Shown here one piece after another: positions 42,990 to 54,885 of a stretch of 64,000 bases of DNA (positions are counted from its first letter, which is position 1; each line of letters opens with the position of its first letter). Origin of the DNA: Corallium rubrum (lineage: Eukaryota; Cnidaria; Anthozoa; Scleralcyonacea; Coralliidae); NCBI GenBank assembly GCA_964035015.1, contig OZ036016.1, positions 1,056,201 to 1,120,200 on the forward strand. The letters are read 5' to 3'. The notes beneath the pieces are model-generated. The model ran no database searches. It was not told where the DNA came from and was given only the letters and a program-made list of their open reading frames with translations. The position numbers and the translations under genes are program-made.

Positions 42990-43440
42990 GAACGACAACG
43001 CTATATATATCAAGACTAAAGTCTGGTTAGCAAGGGGAATACATCGCCTCTATTTTTTCTCTGTCGAAAAAACTGGATTTAAACATAAAATAGCGACCAC
43101 GATGTCAAGACTAAAGTTTGACTTGCAAGGAATACGTTGATTCCATTTATATGTTGTGTCAAATAAATTGAATATTAGACAAGTGAAGCTACCACATGGA
43201 TGCACTGCCAAGATTAAAGTCTGGTTTACAAGTAGAACATTGGCATTATTTCTGCTCTCTCTGAAAACTGAATATTAAACATGAATGAACTGCCACACTA
43301 AAGTCTAGTTTGCAAGGAGAATACATCGTTTTTATTTATCCTCTGTCAAAAAACTGAATATTAAACATGAATCAAGCATCACAAAACTATAGTCTGGTTT
43401 GCAAAGTGACAGCATGGTTTTGGTTTATACTAGAGAAACA
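42990..43440. repeat. Diverged tandem repeat, five units of about 85-105 bp
   Basis: The unit core CAAGACTAAAGTCTGGTTTG, GCAAGGGGAATACATCG and AAAACTGAATATTAAACATG recurs at about 43010, 43106, 43212, 43299 and 43384. There is no open frame across it. Confidence 0.75.
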
Positions 43441-45846
43441 GCTCTCAACTCTTTAGCAAACCTAAATAAACGTCCAGCTTCATATTGCTTAAAGATTTAG
43501 TTGTGGATATCTTTTGCGGCCAAATTATTTCTTTTCCACAAAGTAAAATGCTTTTGTTTCAATTTGAGTGGATTTTATTGAGAATCAAAACTTTTACCCG
43601 TTATTTTTTTGCAAAAAGCCAACCTCTGAACAGACTGAATAATTAAACACAAACATTCTGTCAGTCACCCTAACAAAAATTGTACAACATAACAAGATTA
43701 CAGATCTGTATAATCTTGTGCGTTTTTATGTATGTAGTTCTGACTATTATGTTTCTTTAATCGAAAATATACCAGAAAATGGCAGCTGTAATTTAACCAT
43801 AATACTTCGTAAACTTAAAGCATCTCAAAAAACAAATAAACAATATTTACTATTAATTCTTTGAATGTTTACATGGTGACAAATTTTAACAGACGCGTAA
43901 CGATTTGTGGTAACACAAGTCTATTATTTATTGCTTAACTTTTGATCTGGGGATTCAGACCTTTATCAGATGAAATCTATTAAAGTTTTAAAAAAATCCT
44001 ACGATTTTACAGGAGAGTCAGCCATAGAATAGCACTTGGTTAGCTCTCTTCGATCAACAATCCTGATTCCATTATGTCATTTAATTAATTTTAGAATAAA
44101 CGTATAAGCACGTAACTATGCCATTGTGTTCTTACGTCATTCTGGTTGTTTAGTTGTTTTGTTTACATGACGTGAGCCAACACGATGTTAGCATTTGCTC
44201 TGATGAAGGTCTGAGTCAACAGGTCGAAAGATCAGTAATAAATAAGAAACTTGGTAATTCTTGATTCTATTATAATGTTTATTATGTTAACATGGATTAA
44301 GTAAGCAAAAACGCGTTTTCCATCAAACTTTATTTTTTTTCAAGCCGTATTTTTCATTAATTCCCCGAAGAAGCAATGTTTATTACGCGAAAAAAAATAT
44401 GGTTAAATTTACAAGTCGCCATCTTTTCTGGTGCAGTTAATAAGTGCGAGTTAATGTTATGTAATGCTGATGTTTGTATAGTTTAAATTAATCTTATGTA
44501 AGTAACTGTAGCTCAGAAATTTAATCTTTTATTATAACTTGAACTGAGAAAAACTGTGGATTTACATTAATACAATGAGGTTTAAATACATTGAGTTTCT
44601 TTTATATTATTAGATAGAGATAGTCTTGTATTAGTCTTGAACTTTTTTTAATGTTTCATAATAAATGTGCAAAATATAAACACTTAAAAAGTGTGACATT
44701 TGCTTCGCAATAAAATAAGTGGAAAAATATTTGTGTTGTGTGTTTGTGTGTTAACTCTTTTGTGTAACCACTGACCTGCAGTGTGTGTGGGGGTAAATCT
44801 AACCAATGTGCGACAATTACATCGGGACAATCGGAGCTCAGAATTTTTAGGCGTACGAGCTGTCAGTTTGAACGATGCGAACAAGTATTCTTTAATCCCG
44901 ATCGTGTTTATATATTTTTCGTCGCCACATTTATATATTGTACGAATTCGAAGCTGGTCAAAGAGCAACACTATTTTCGAAGAAAGACAATATTGCTGAT
45001 ACAAATGGCAAGTATTTTTTTTAACATGACTTATAGTAAACTTGCAAGTGTGATCTACCACAGTTTTTTGTGCGTTATACAGAATGATTGAAGAGGTGAC
45101 AAAAGGTTTTCAACTCGTTGGGCGATTTAACTTATCGAGTCAGGCGAACTAGCTCAGGCCAACACGTATAAACTGTAACTTTATGAATTAGGACCGTCTT
45201 CAAGTGACAAACATTACCGGAAGACAAACAATTCTCTTTGGAGGAAACTTACAAGTATATACTTCACAACCGGTAGCATCATTTATTTTTATTTTTAATG
45301 CAATCAAGTTTATAGCAGTATAGTATGAAGTATCTAAATAGCCATGGTCTGTCCCACGATATCATTTTAATATCAAGGGATTGACATTTCATCTCATTCG
45401 CTTATTTAATACATTAATTAACTGAGCTAGATCATAGTTAATATGAAATATACATGGTTTGGAAGTTCAACAAAAGCCATTGTTTTATGGTTTTCTTCAG
45501 GTTTATGGAAATTTGTGCACTTTCAGTTTCACGGTTATTGAACATATTGTGTTTTCTATATAATGAAGCAATCATCAATAGCAACGTTTGAGTTCAATCA
45601 CTCAACCGTACTGTTTAAATATTAATAAACCTAAAACAAAGGATTTATGTACCTTTATGTACTGTATCTTTCAGCATGAGTCGTAGCTTGTTTGTTAACC
45701 GCTTTGAAGTTAGCCAGGTTTCCAAACCATGTGTATTTTCTGTTAACTATGGCTGAATTAATTGACGCTTCCCAAATTTGCTTCAATGTGTACAAACAAT
45801 GTTGAATAATAATATTAAATAGTGAAAGCAAATTTTAGAGTGTCTT
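43441..45846. other. No gene seen
   Basis: A long AT-rich stretch. At 44783-45091 two plus-strand frames and one minus-strand frame overlap without a recognisable domain. GATGAAGGTCTGAGTCAACA near 44204 and GATTCAGACCTTTATCAGATG near 43954 form a weak inverted pair about 250 bp apart. Confidence 0.45.
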
Positions 45847-45849
45847 TTA

Positions 45850-46012
45850 GGGCCTGTTTACAAGGAGGTAGGGTTATCCTAGCACCCAGGTTACCCTAGC
45901 ATCCTTATAAACACAACAAACAAATAAACAAGCAATGTACAAGAGCTAGGGTAACCAGGGTGCAAGGGTAACCCGGGTGCTAGAGTAACCCTACCCGCTT
46001 GTAAACAGGCCC
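45850..46012. mobile_element. 163-bp PIF/Harbinger-like MITE, TSD TTA
   Basis: GGGCCTGTTTACAAGGAGGT, AGGGTTATCCTAGCACCC and the inverse end (CTACCCGCTTGTAAACAGGC plus CC) give TIRs of about 50 bp. TTA is present on both sides (45847-45849, 46013-46015), the 3-bp duplication of PIF/Harbinger elements. Confidence 0.88.
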
Positions 46013-46144
46013 TTAGGCTAATTTTGGCGCAGATACATGTACTCATAGCGTACCTTTTGTTACAATACTGTTAATCGTTGAAACTTTGAGAAACAAGTCC
46101 TTTTTTAAGGGGAGGGGCATTCATTAAAAAGGAGTCTTTTAAAG

Positions 46145-46230
46145 GATTTGGCGGAATGCCCCACAGAGAAAATTTGAAATTTAGAGTCTCGGAAATGCCA
46201 TTTTCTGCATTCTGAAAGGTGATTTTTAGG
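46145..46230 (-). repeat. Dispersed GCAGGAAATGGCATTTC repeat, copy 5 (inverted)
   Basis: CGGAATGCCCCACAGAGAAA, TTTAGAGTCTCGGAAATGCC and ATTTTCTGCATTCTGAAAG match copies at 13195, 16040, 20455 and 21490. Confidence 0.7.
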
Positions 46231-46908
46231 AACACTGAATGTTATAAAATGTCATCAAAACTAGTTAAACTACAACACATTTCTGACTGCTTTGCTGTGT
46301 CAGAACTCGTCAGCATGCCAAACATATTAATGCTGCTGTTGCAGTACTGCCTAGTGGGTTAGGACTGTCCCATGAAAACGTTTATTAGGTACATTAATTT
46401 TAGTGAAAGAACAGTTAATATCATCAATAGAAATGCAGGACAAGATTGTTACTTATTTAAGCATTTTAATTTCAAATATTTCAAACAAAAAGTGGGGTGA
46501 GTTAATTATATAGCTATTCCTTCTTCAAAGTCCGAAATTTTCCTTTTATATTCTTATTACTTAATTCTTTGTTCATTTGTTTGTACTTCAGCAAAAAGGG
46601 ACTTTCTCTGGGGTGAGGGGAGCAAAATCAATTCATAGGGGGCTCAAAGTTGGGAGGGGTGCTGGGAGGAGGGCCTTGTTTCCTTCAACTTGTCAACCTC
46701 GTACCCAGGTTCTTATCTCCGCTGCGCTGCGAAAAGATGCTGGTTGGGACAGGTCACGTGTTTTATTAGAAATATGACTAAGCTGAATCACGCAAAAGCA
46801 ATGTTCCCCGAGCCTGGGCGGAGACCAGGAGCCTGGTGAGGGTGCTAATCTCGACACGCGTGGGGTCCATTTTACACGCGTGTAGAAAAGGTGAGGGAGA
46901 CGAAATCT

Positions 46909-46911
<3 letters not shown>

Positions 46912-46972
<61 letters not shown>
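46912..46972. repeat. (TA)n microsatellite
   Basis: About 30 uninterrupted TA units. Confidence 0.97.
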
Positions 46973-46973
<1 letters not shown>

Positions 46974-47038
46974 GTGTGGGTTTTGGTCTACGAAACGCAA
47001 AGAGTGCTCGATAACATATAGTTAGAGCAAATATAGAT

Positions 47039-47133
47039 TTTTCGCTTACCTCAAAAGTCTGCTACAGGCTGTTTCATTTTTAGAAGATTCTTTTTTAGAT
47101 GAAACAGCCTGTAGCAGACTTTTGAGGTAAGCG

Positions 47134-47136
<3 letters not shown>
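47039..47136. repeat. Perfect hairpin, two 38-nt arms
   Basis: TTTCGCTTACCTCAAAAGTC...GTTTCAT (47039-47076) is perfectly inverted at 47099-47136 around a 22-nt loop. It adjoins the second TA tract. Confidence 0.9.
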
Positions 47137-47183
<47 letters not shown>

Positions 47184-47192
47184 TTATATATA

Positions 47193-47260
<68 letters not shown>
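47137..47260. repeat. (TA)n tract, interrupted
   Basis: About 124 bp of TA units with small interruptions (ACTTATA, TTTTATA). IYIY-type open frames here are artefacts. Confidence 0.97.
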
Positions 47261-47262
<2 letters not shown>

Positions 47263-47267
47263 ATGCG

Positions 47268-47539
47268 CAACATTGCAATTTTGATTGGTGGATTTAATCA
47301 CAAACCTGCAAACGCTTTATCACGATTCCCCGACCGGTTGTCCTAAAAAATCGTTTTAAATGCCGAACTTTGGTTAATGCGAAATTCTACACAAAGTTAG
47401 AGCCATTACCTTCAAATATAACGTCACATTTACGTGCTGTTCGATGTTTAAAACCAATATTTTTAGCAACCCGTCGGGGAATCGTGATAAAGCGTTTGCA
47501 AGTTGCTGATTGAATCCACCAATCAAAATTGCAATGTTG
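47268..47539. mobile_element. 272-bp MITE with CAACATTGCAATTTTGATTG ends
   Basis: CAACATTGCAATTTTGATTG, GTGGATT, then CGCTTTATCACGATTCCCCG is mirrored at 47473-47539. TIRs are about 65 bp. The flank is TA repeat, so a TA duplication cannot be tested. Confidence 0.82.
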
Positions 47540-47595
47540 TGTTTCAAATATCAATATCGCAATATTGCAAGAGAACATTCGGTTTGACTATAAGA

Positions 47596-47730
47596 CGCGA
47601 CTTACATAGGACGTGGCTTATGTAAGACGCAAACTATTATAGTGCTAACCATTTATACAAACAACTTCACGTCTAACGTAAGACATGGCTTACGACGTAG
47701 CGTCTTACATAAGCCGCGTCCTATGTTTAT
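47596..47730. repeat. Foldback with GGACGTGGCTTATGTAAGAC arms
   Basis: ACATAGGACGTGGCTTATGT, AAGACGC at 47605 pairs with GCGTCTTACATAAGCCGCGT, CCTATGT at about 47701. The spacer contains a second, diverged copy of the arm. Confidence 0.75.
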
Positions 47731-48423
47731 AAAAAACTTGTAATGCCATGCGTACCCCCTACTGTGCCAACCCCTAGTAAGCGGACACCAGACCCAAAAA
47801 TGTCGGCCCAAGGGTGTCCGCTAAATAAGGATTCGACTGTAGTTTAACACTACTCCTCTTTAAAAGTTTTTGTATGGATCCCATATCTTTACTTTTAAAT
47901 AGAACCGAATGAAGACGTTATCTATCAATAGAATACAAATAGGCTTCTGGTAATAGACCACCGCCTTCTTGGTTTCATGGTTAATTCACCAAAACGTTGT
48001 TCTGTTTTGAGGAAGAAAAGAAAATTCTGCTTTATCGCAGAACGCGTACCGAACTAACCACGAGATCAGGGGGGGGGGGTGATTAAAAAGTTATCACCAT
48101 CAATTTGGGTCCTTGGCATTTTAATAGAACGCGCACGTTTCATTAGACTACTATGATTAGATAGCTGGGATGACGGCGGTTTATTACAAGAAGCCTATTT
48201 CCATCTTCGGTTAAAACATAACGTCATCATCGGTTCTGATTGAGAGTATAAATATTGGATTCTGTCTTATCACCCCTTATGAAGACACTAGATTGAAGTG
48301 TTCAAACGTTGGGTCATGAACAGTAAGTAAATATGCTTATCAACTTAAATCTAGATACTTCAACTGAGAGAGGATTCAAGCATTGCGAGATTTGTTTTTG
48401 AGACAGCCCAAGTTTATTAGAAA
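47731..48423. other. No gene; possible 5' region of the TPR-CHAT pseudogene
   Basis: A donor-like ATGAACAGTAAGTAAATATG at about 48316 could be a remnant of a first exon, but the similarity to the exon at 31971 is not convincing. A G run lies at 48070-48078. Confidence 0.4.
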
Positions 48424-48726
48424 ATGGAAGGCTTCAAGACTTTCCGTACATGGCAGATAGATCAGCCGATCTACTTCATGGTAACAAAATACTAAAACAA
48501 ATACTATCGGAGATTACCAGTAAATGTGATGAGAAAACTGCATACGAAGAAATGCAGAAGTACATGTACCGTCTTGTTCTTGAAGAATTGTTAAAGAAGT
48601 CTAGCATTGAAATTCTAGCAATATTAGCATTACTACTGTCGCAGAAATCTTTACTAGCTACAATGGAATATCTTGTACCCTATAGTGAAGCCATAAAAAA
48701 GATTGCAGCCACAAAAGATTGCAAAT

Positions 48727-48859
48727 GACTGATTTTCCATTTTAGTGCCAATCGCTATGGATTTCTTGAAACATTCAATAAGTTCTTGGATTGATTCGTA
48801 GCAAACAAAAGACCCCCAAATCTCAATTGGTGACAGCTATTAAATGCCTTCCTCAAATT
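48727..48859 (-). repeat. Inverted duplicate of a TPR segment
   Basis: This 133-bp stretch is the reverse complement, with few changes, of 49738-49870 (shared ATCTCAATTGGTGACAGCTA, TTAAATGCCTTCCTCAAATT). On the minus strand it includes the TPR end ECFKKSIAI. Confidence 0.85.
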
Positions 48860-49200
48860 TGAAGAAAAAAGATTGCAAAATTAGCTTAAAAGCAAATTAG
48901 ATGAATATACGCGCTACGAAACTGATGAAGAAGCATATTTACGTTCGAGTGATAACAGTAAAGCTATCCAGTATTACGAAAAAGCACTTGCAATCAGTGC
49001 AGAATTAGGATATCAATTCGGAATTAGTCAAGGGGCACTATAATTTGGCAAGTGTGTATCTCTGTATGGCGCAGTATACGAGAAATAGCAGCTAGTAATC
49101 AAAATTTGGGTGGTGCGTATTTTAAATTACAGAGATATGAGGAAAGCATTGATAATTTCGAAAAGACTCTATAGACATGTACACTAAAATGGAGAATGAG

Positions 49201-49757
49201 AATGGAATAGGAAACAGCAATAAAAAATTGGGCATTGTGTATTACAAGTTAAAGAAGTTTGAGGAAGGCATTTGTTATTGTAAGAAAAGTCTAGACATGT
49301 ATACTAAACTAGGGAAGTGGGAGGAAATAGCGAGGAACAATAATAATTTGGGCGATGCTTATTACAACTTAGAGGAAAATGAAAACGCCATTGAATATTT
49401 TAAGAAGAGTCTAGACATGTACAATAAAATAGAGAATAAGAATGGAATAGCAAGCAGCAATTAAAAATTGGGCATTGTGTATTACAAGTTAAAGAAATTT
49501 GAGGAAGGCATTTGTTATTTTAAGAAAAGTCTAGACATGTACACTAAACTAGGGAAGTGGGAGAAATAGCGAGGAACAATAATAATTTGGGCGATGCTTA
49601 TTACAACTTAGAGGAAAATGAAAACGCCATTGAATATTTTAAGAAGAGTCTAGACATGTACACTAAAATGGAGAATCAGGAAGGGATGACAAACAGCAGT
49701 GACTATATTTGGACATTGTGTATTACAAGCTAAAGAAATTTGAGGAAGGCATTTAAT
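49201..49757 (+). repeat. 240-bp duplication spanning two TPRs
   Basis: Positions 49201-49440 and 49441-49680 are almost identical at an exact 240-bp offset, with a partial third unit to 49757. Each unit equals two 40-codon TPRs (LGIVYYKLKKFEEGICY and LGDAYYNLEENENAIEYF). The second unit has a TAA and a lost G (GGGAGAAATAG). Confidence 0.9.
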
Positions 49758-49870
49758 AGCTGTCACCAATTGAGATTTGGGGGTCTTTTGTTTGCTACGA
49801 ATTAACCCAAGAACGCTATTGAATGTTTCAAGAAATCCATAGCGATTAGCACTAAAATGGAAAATCAGTC
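49738..49870 (+). repeat. Partner of the inverted TPR duplicate
   Basis: This is the direct-orientation copy; the TPR coding frame reads through it (NAIECFKKSIAISTKMENQS). See 48727-48859. Confidence 0.85.
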
Positions 49871-50100
49871 ACGAATTGTTATTGGTGGCAATGCAAATTT
49901 GGGAACTGTCTATCGTTCAGTAGGAGAATATGAAAAGGCCATTACTTGTTCGGAAATAGCCCTAAGAATAAGCGTTAATGTGAATGATAAATCAATACAA
50001 GCGGTGTGTTGTAGAACTTTAGGAGAAGCGTATAGTGAGTTGGAACGATATAAGAAAGCCATTTTTTATTACGATAAGGCACTAGAAATTAGCACTGTAA

Positions 50101-50735
50101 TAATATACATGACAAAATTACTGCATCCTGATTGGTCGAGAGGAGTGCAATTTCAATGTAATACAGTGCAGAAAAATGAAATACCGTGCAAATTTCAATG
50201 AGTATTAAGCATTCTGATTGGCTAACAAACAACCGGAAACTACCGGAAAGCCAATGAAATGCCTATGCGGAAAGCGGATTTTGAAGGTTGGTTTTTCCTT
50301 CACGAGAAAATCCAATATGGCGACCAAAACATAGAGTTGTCGGAGAACATTTCGATGAAATACAGAGTGAATTTTGCTTTAATATTGTCATAAAAGTTCC
50401 TGCAAGGAGACTAGAATAGGTTAGATGCTATGAGTGAAACGTTTTACATATCTGGTCAAAGCGAAGCAGTTTTCAACCATTAAAGCTTCGAGAAGTGGAG
50501 CAATGAGTGGTATGTAACTTCGTAGCTGGAAGAACATTTTGTCTAACATTTTCATGTATATTATTAATAAGTAATAGCATGGTTTTGAGTGCAATTTTGA
50601 AAAAACACGCACTCGTGAGTTTTTCGAAGACCTCAAATAGCACTCGTCCTTCGGACTCGTGCAGTTTTGATAGTCTTTAAAAAACTCACTTGCGCATGTT
50701 TTTTCCAAATTACACTCGAAACCATGCTATTACCT
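50101..50735. mobile_element. Insertion splitting a TPR, ending in a hairpin
   Basis: The TPR sequence breaks after LEISTVI at 50100 and resumes at about 50736 (IGDRSEMARSFANLG). The last part (50573-50733) is a foldback with TAATAGCATGGTTTTGAGTG arms. The first part has the words TTCTGATTGGCTAACAAACA and AATATGGCGACC, common in unclassified repeats. No clear duplication at the edges. Confidence 0.6.
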
Positions 50736-52784
50736 ATACAAATAGGCGATCGATCGGAAATGGCACGCAGTTTTGCAAACCTCGGTGTTACATGTGTAAC
50801 TTCTGAAAGATTTGATGAGGCCATAAAATATTTTTAAGAAGCACTGGTTATAAGAAATGACATAGGGAATCAGTATGAAATAGCAACGATTATTGGAAAT
50901 ATAGGAGAAGCTTATTTAGGCAAGCGCGACAGCCAGAGAAAGCTATTGACTGTTGCAAGAGAAGTTTAGGAATGAGCGATGAAATAGGAGACCGGTCAGG
51001 CATAGCAGTTAACAATGCACGTTTGGAAGCAATTCAATGCATGTTAGAAGCAATTCCGTACTTTCAGAAAGCTATTGAAATCAGTAGCCTGATTAGAAAT
51101 CGAAGAAATGAGAGTGATTGTCTTGCAAGCCTTGGCAGATATTATTTGATGTACCCAGTTCAGTACTAGTTACGATCAGCACTCGAACTTTTGAAGCTAT
51201 CTATCTCATATTTCAGAAAATCGATTCAGTGCTATGATAGCATTTTTTTAAATTTAATTGTCGACGAAAATCAAACGTCATTTACAAATCATTACGTCAC
51301 GTGGTACGTCACTCTACAGTAAAGTGTTGCTTCACTTTGAAACGGCGTTTTAGTTGCTGATCTAGGCAAGGCCAAAACACTTCAAATTTCCATAGAGAAA
51401 CGATCGAATGTGGCCGATTATATACGTAAGACCTGGCAAGCAATAGACAACGAAAAGGAAAAAGATCAAGTCAATGATATTGTACCGTGTTATACTACTC
51501 CTTTGATTACATGGGCCGTCTCAACGTTTGGGTTTTAAATTGCGATCATGGTCATATCAGTATCCCAACTGATACGCTATCGCGAAAAGATTGCATTCAT
51601 ACGAGTATTTCTAAATTGCTGGAAGTTGACGTTGAGAAGTTGCCACTTCTAGAATCCAATCCAAATAATAGAGTTTTTCGAAAAGAGACATCAGCTCGTT
51701 CTGAGATGAAGAAACAGGATCTTAAAAAAGTAGCTAAAAGTTATGATTTAGCTGTTGAAATTGAAAAGAAAAAAATCGGCGTCTAAGATTCTAGAAATTT
51801 TGAACATTGACCGGGCAAACGTCATCGAAGGTGGTGCTTGTTTCGAACATTTGCGAAATATTTTATGGCACTAATTAATACAATTCAAGAATTTATCAAA
51901 GGCACCAAACTTATCATTATTCCTGATGATTTCTTATTTTTCGCGCCCTTTTCATCGTCGTTGGACGAAAACGGTTTTTACTTATCGGAAAAGTATAGCA
52001 TTCACTCTCTACTATATGCTGCTCAGTGCATCGGTCCGGCGTTGTTTGTTGGTAATCCTAAGGTAGGTGACGTAAGATTCGAAAGAGAGATACGTAATGT
52101 CCCTTCACTTCATAATGCTTCAGAAGAAGTCACTGTTCTTGCTTCGCATTTTGATGCGAGACCTTTAGTGGAATGCCAAGCGATCAAAAGTCGAGTTTTA
52201 GAACGCATTTCTGGTTCTAGCATTATCCACGTTGCGGCACATGGTAACAACTTGCGCGGGAAGATATTTCTTGCGCCAGATCCAGAATGGATAAAACAAG
52301 GCTTTGATTTGACGACTAAAATATTCTATCTTTTTCAGGAAAGAGACATCATTAGTATGGATATAAAAGCTCGGTTGGTTGTCTTATCTTGTTGTACCAC
52401 AAGCAGAGGTAAAATTTCTTCAGAAGGAGTCATTGGCCTAGCTCGTTCATTCCTTGCGGCGCAGGTGCTCGCCTTGCCACACTGTGGCGAACTCATGACG
52501 AAAGCACAAAATTGTTCATGGAAAAATTCTATGACGAACTTCTGAAAGAAGTGTCGGTTTGCGAAGCTTTGAAAACAACAATGAATGTGTTCCAACGCCA
52601 CGAAACGGGTTTCTATCGTTTGTTTTCAATTTGGGCTCCTTTTACCATCTTTGGCAAAGACGTAAGGTTCAGTCGAGAAGATATCGAGGAGATAAAAGGG
52701 AAATCTCGAGAAATTTCTTTGTGTAATTGAAAAATGTTTGGTTTGCATGCAGAAGTTGAGTTTTCGTTTAAATTATGCATGGTT

Positions 52785-52890
52785 TCATTTTTTGCCAGAA
52801 TTAGGCAGAAATCGGAACATAAATTTTAGTAGCCACATCAGTGAGATGTGTAAAAAAGCTAGTAAAAAAGTGGGAGTACTTTGTCTTTTT
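52785..52890 (+). pseudogene. Short LINE RT fragment
   Basis: The frame contains NINFSSHISEMCKKASKKVG, typical of the post-RT thumb region of APE-RT LINEs. The rest of the element is missing; it lies 55 bp after the TPR-CHAT pseudogene. Confidence 0.6.
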
Positions 52891-52923
52891 CTATATAGCT
52901 ACTCGTCTGGATGCTTAGTGTAG

Positions 52924-54005
52924 TTTTGTAATGCTTTTTGTAGTCAAGTATTAGCCAGTTTTTGCACTAGCCGTGTAAATTTAACGTAAAACTAAAGACT
53001 GCTGTTGCTTTTTGACGGTTATGTTTTTTGAACATATATTTCTATTCAGTTTTTGAGAGAATGTAACCTATTGCCAAGCTTAATATATATCAAATGAAAG
53101 ATGGCAAGTTAGGAATAATTTCTTGAAAGTTATTAGAATTATGGTGTTGATACTATACTAGAAAAAACGACCAGCTTAATCTTAGTATCTTGATTTTAAC
53201 GATAATTTAGTTTTCAGGCTGTCTGCAGTTTCTTTATATGAACATGAGCTGAACTGAACTTCGACCACCAATGAAATACACCCAGAATTACTGGGTGTAA
53301 TAAATTAGCAATTTAATTTAGTATGCAAAATTATTCGGAGTAATTGCTGTCCCATGGGAGAAGTTCATTGTAATCGGCGGTCTCACTGGTCCCGTTGGCG
53401 GTATCGTTGAAGTTAGTTGATTATAACTGGCACAAAACTATGCATAATTACGTTTCCTGAGGAATGTTTAAGAAGAGCAATCAACCAATGATAATGCAGA
53501 GTCCACCAGCCGATGCCAGGGCCTTTTCCTGCCCTCCTAATTCCAAAAAGGCCCTGGGAACGAGGTTGGACGATGTTGTTTTTCGAAATTCCTACGCCAA
53601 TAAACTGACTAAATGGGTCGTTTTTGAAGCTAGCTATTCATTTGATCATCATTTTATGCAGTGTTCTTAGAAATACAGTATCTCTATTTGGCCTTCTGAA
53701 AGTTTTATTTTCTTAAAAATCGTGATGAAAATTTAGTAAAAGGCTTGTTTTAGACGAATTTTTGCTCGTTAAGGTTGGTTACTCACGTTGGGCAGAATAC
53801 GGTCAGCGGTCGCTACTATGAGAGAAAAGACATTTTCGCCTTCGTTTCTAAATCTGGTCCATTCTATCATACGACTGCCTCCTCCGCAGGCGTCTCTTCA
53901 GGATTTATTATATAAACGCATTTATACGCGCGCGCGAAAGACTAGAGGCACTGGAAACTAATGCAAGGAAAAGGGCGCAGGGGATTGTGGGAAGGAAAAA
54001 GAAAG
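52924..54005. other. No gene; one short foldback copy
   Basis: Contains a copy of the GCCAGGGCC...GGCCCTGGGAACGAGG foldback at 53505-53572 and a diverged copy of the 41716 repeat at about 53600. Otherwise nothing recognised. Confidence 0.5.
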
Positions 54006-54013
54006 GGGGAGAG

Positions 54014-54885
54014 CACTGACCTATATATATATAACTGGACCGCGGGTGTTGGCCAAAAATGTGTCCCCATTTTCACTTTCAAAATGGCGGCATTTATGGG
54101 TCCTTCTGCTAATGGTAGCGACCACTCACATGTACTTATCGTAGAAAAAAAGAATATTTTTGTGAACACAAAGCGATTTTCTTACTTTATTAATAAATCG
54201 TTCCTATGCGAGGGCTTCCCCGAGGTGAATAAAATCGTCTGGCGTTAGCCAAAATAAAATACTAAAGAGTAAAGACCAATAAATTCGGATAGGAAAGAGT
54301 TAATGCATGCAGGTTGGTCATTGTTAATTTCTTGTGGAACGACTCAATAGGCCTCTTGGATTATTTGTCTGACCAAATACTAGGAATATCGCCTCCCATG
54401 TAAATAGCGCCTAAGAAGAACTTGGTACGCCTCGCTTCTTTACGATTTTGTCGTGATCTTCAGCGATTCTTTAAGAGCTGGCGACTTCATAAATCGAAAT
54501 GTTTGTATATTTCCATGACCATGTGTATTGACAGTCTTGTTTATTTTATTGCCAAGTGTTCGTGCGGTTACCGCCGGCCGGCGCGTCTTTTTAATTCAGA
54601 CTGCTAGAAAGCTACAACAGTAATAGTCTAGGATTATTATTATTGTAGTTCAGAACTACAATAAGACTCTTATCATGAAAACATCCCGAGCCGCTCAGGC
54701 TCAGCAACAAACATAAATAAAACACGAACTAGTATCGGTCACACAACACGTATCGGTCAGCGATCTTCACCATTAGCAAAAGGACCCATAAATGCCGCCA
54801 TTTTGAAAGTGAAAATGGGGACACTTTTCCTAACTCAAAGGTAATAGGAGCACGCAGTCCAGTTATATATATATATAGGTCAGTG
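54014..54885. mobile_element. Non-autonomous hAT element, TSD GGGGAGAG
   Basis: TIRs start CACTGACCTATATATATATA, AACTGGAC on both ends, and further inverted similarity extends over CATTTTGAAAGTGAAAATGG (left copy 54068-54095, right copy 54799-54825). A perfect 8-bp duplication GGGGAGAG flanks it (54006-54013, 54886-54893). No transposase. It includes one unit of the GGCGTTAGCC repeat found in tandem at 58146. Confidence 0.88.

Larger units (their letters stand above)
48424..52730 (+). pseudogene. TPR-CHAT paralogue, heavily damaged
   Basis: It is homologous to the gene at 32651-35580 along its length. The N-terminal helices are at 48450-48725 (MADRSADLLHGNKILKQILS; stop at 48728). TPR blocks follow at 49177-49464, 49857-50100 and 50740-51170 in changing frames. 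The linker has an ADLGKAK motif at about 51358, and the CHAT domain lies at 51860-52700. The dyad is still visible: HVAAHG near 52230 and LSCCTTSRG near 52390. A frameshift at about 52460 moves the end to 52730 (FSREDIEEIKGKS). Multiple stops, a 240-bp internal duplication, an inverted duplicate and a 635-bp insertion make it non-functional. The CHAT part decayed less than the TPR part. Confidence 0.85.

Noticed and set aside
41253..43630. A 2.4-kb element bounded by CAGAGGTTGGCTTTTTG and its inverse
   Set aside because: The inverted match is only about 17 bp and no target duplication is seen; chance or unrelated repeat pieces are equally likely.
44684..45091. Frames on both strands as a gene
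   Set aside because: Three overlapping frames on both strands, no family, no splice or start support.
46836..47301. IYIYIY frames
   Set aside because: Products of TA microsatellites.
48316..48336. First exon of the TPR-CHAT pseudogene (ATGAACA-GTAAGT)
   Set aside because: Only two codons and no similarity to the exons at 31971 and 61282 beyond the donor.
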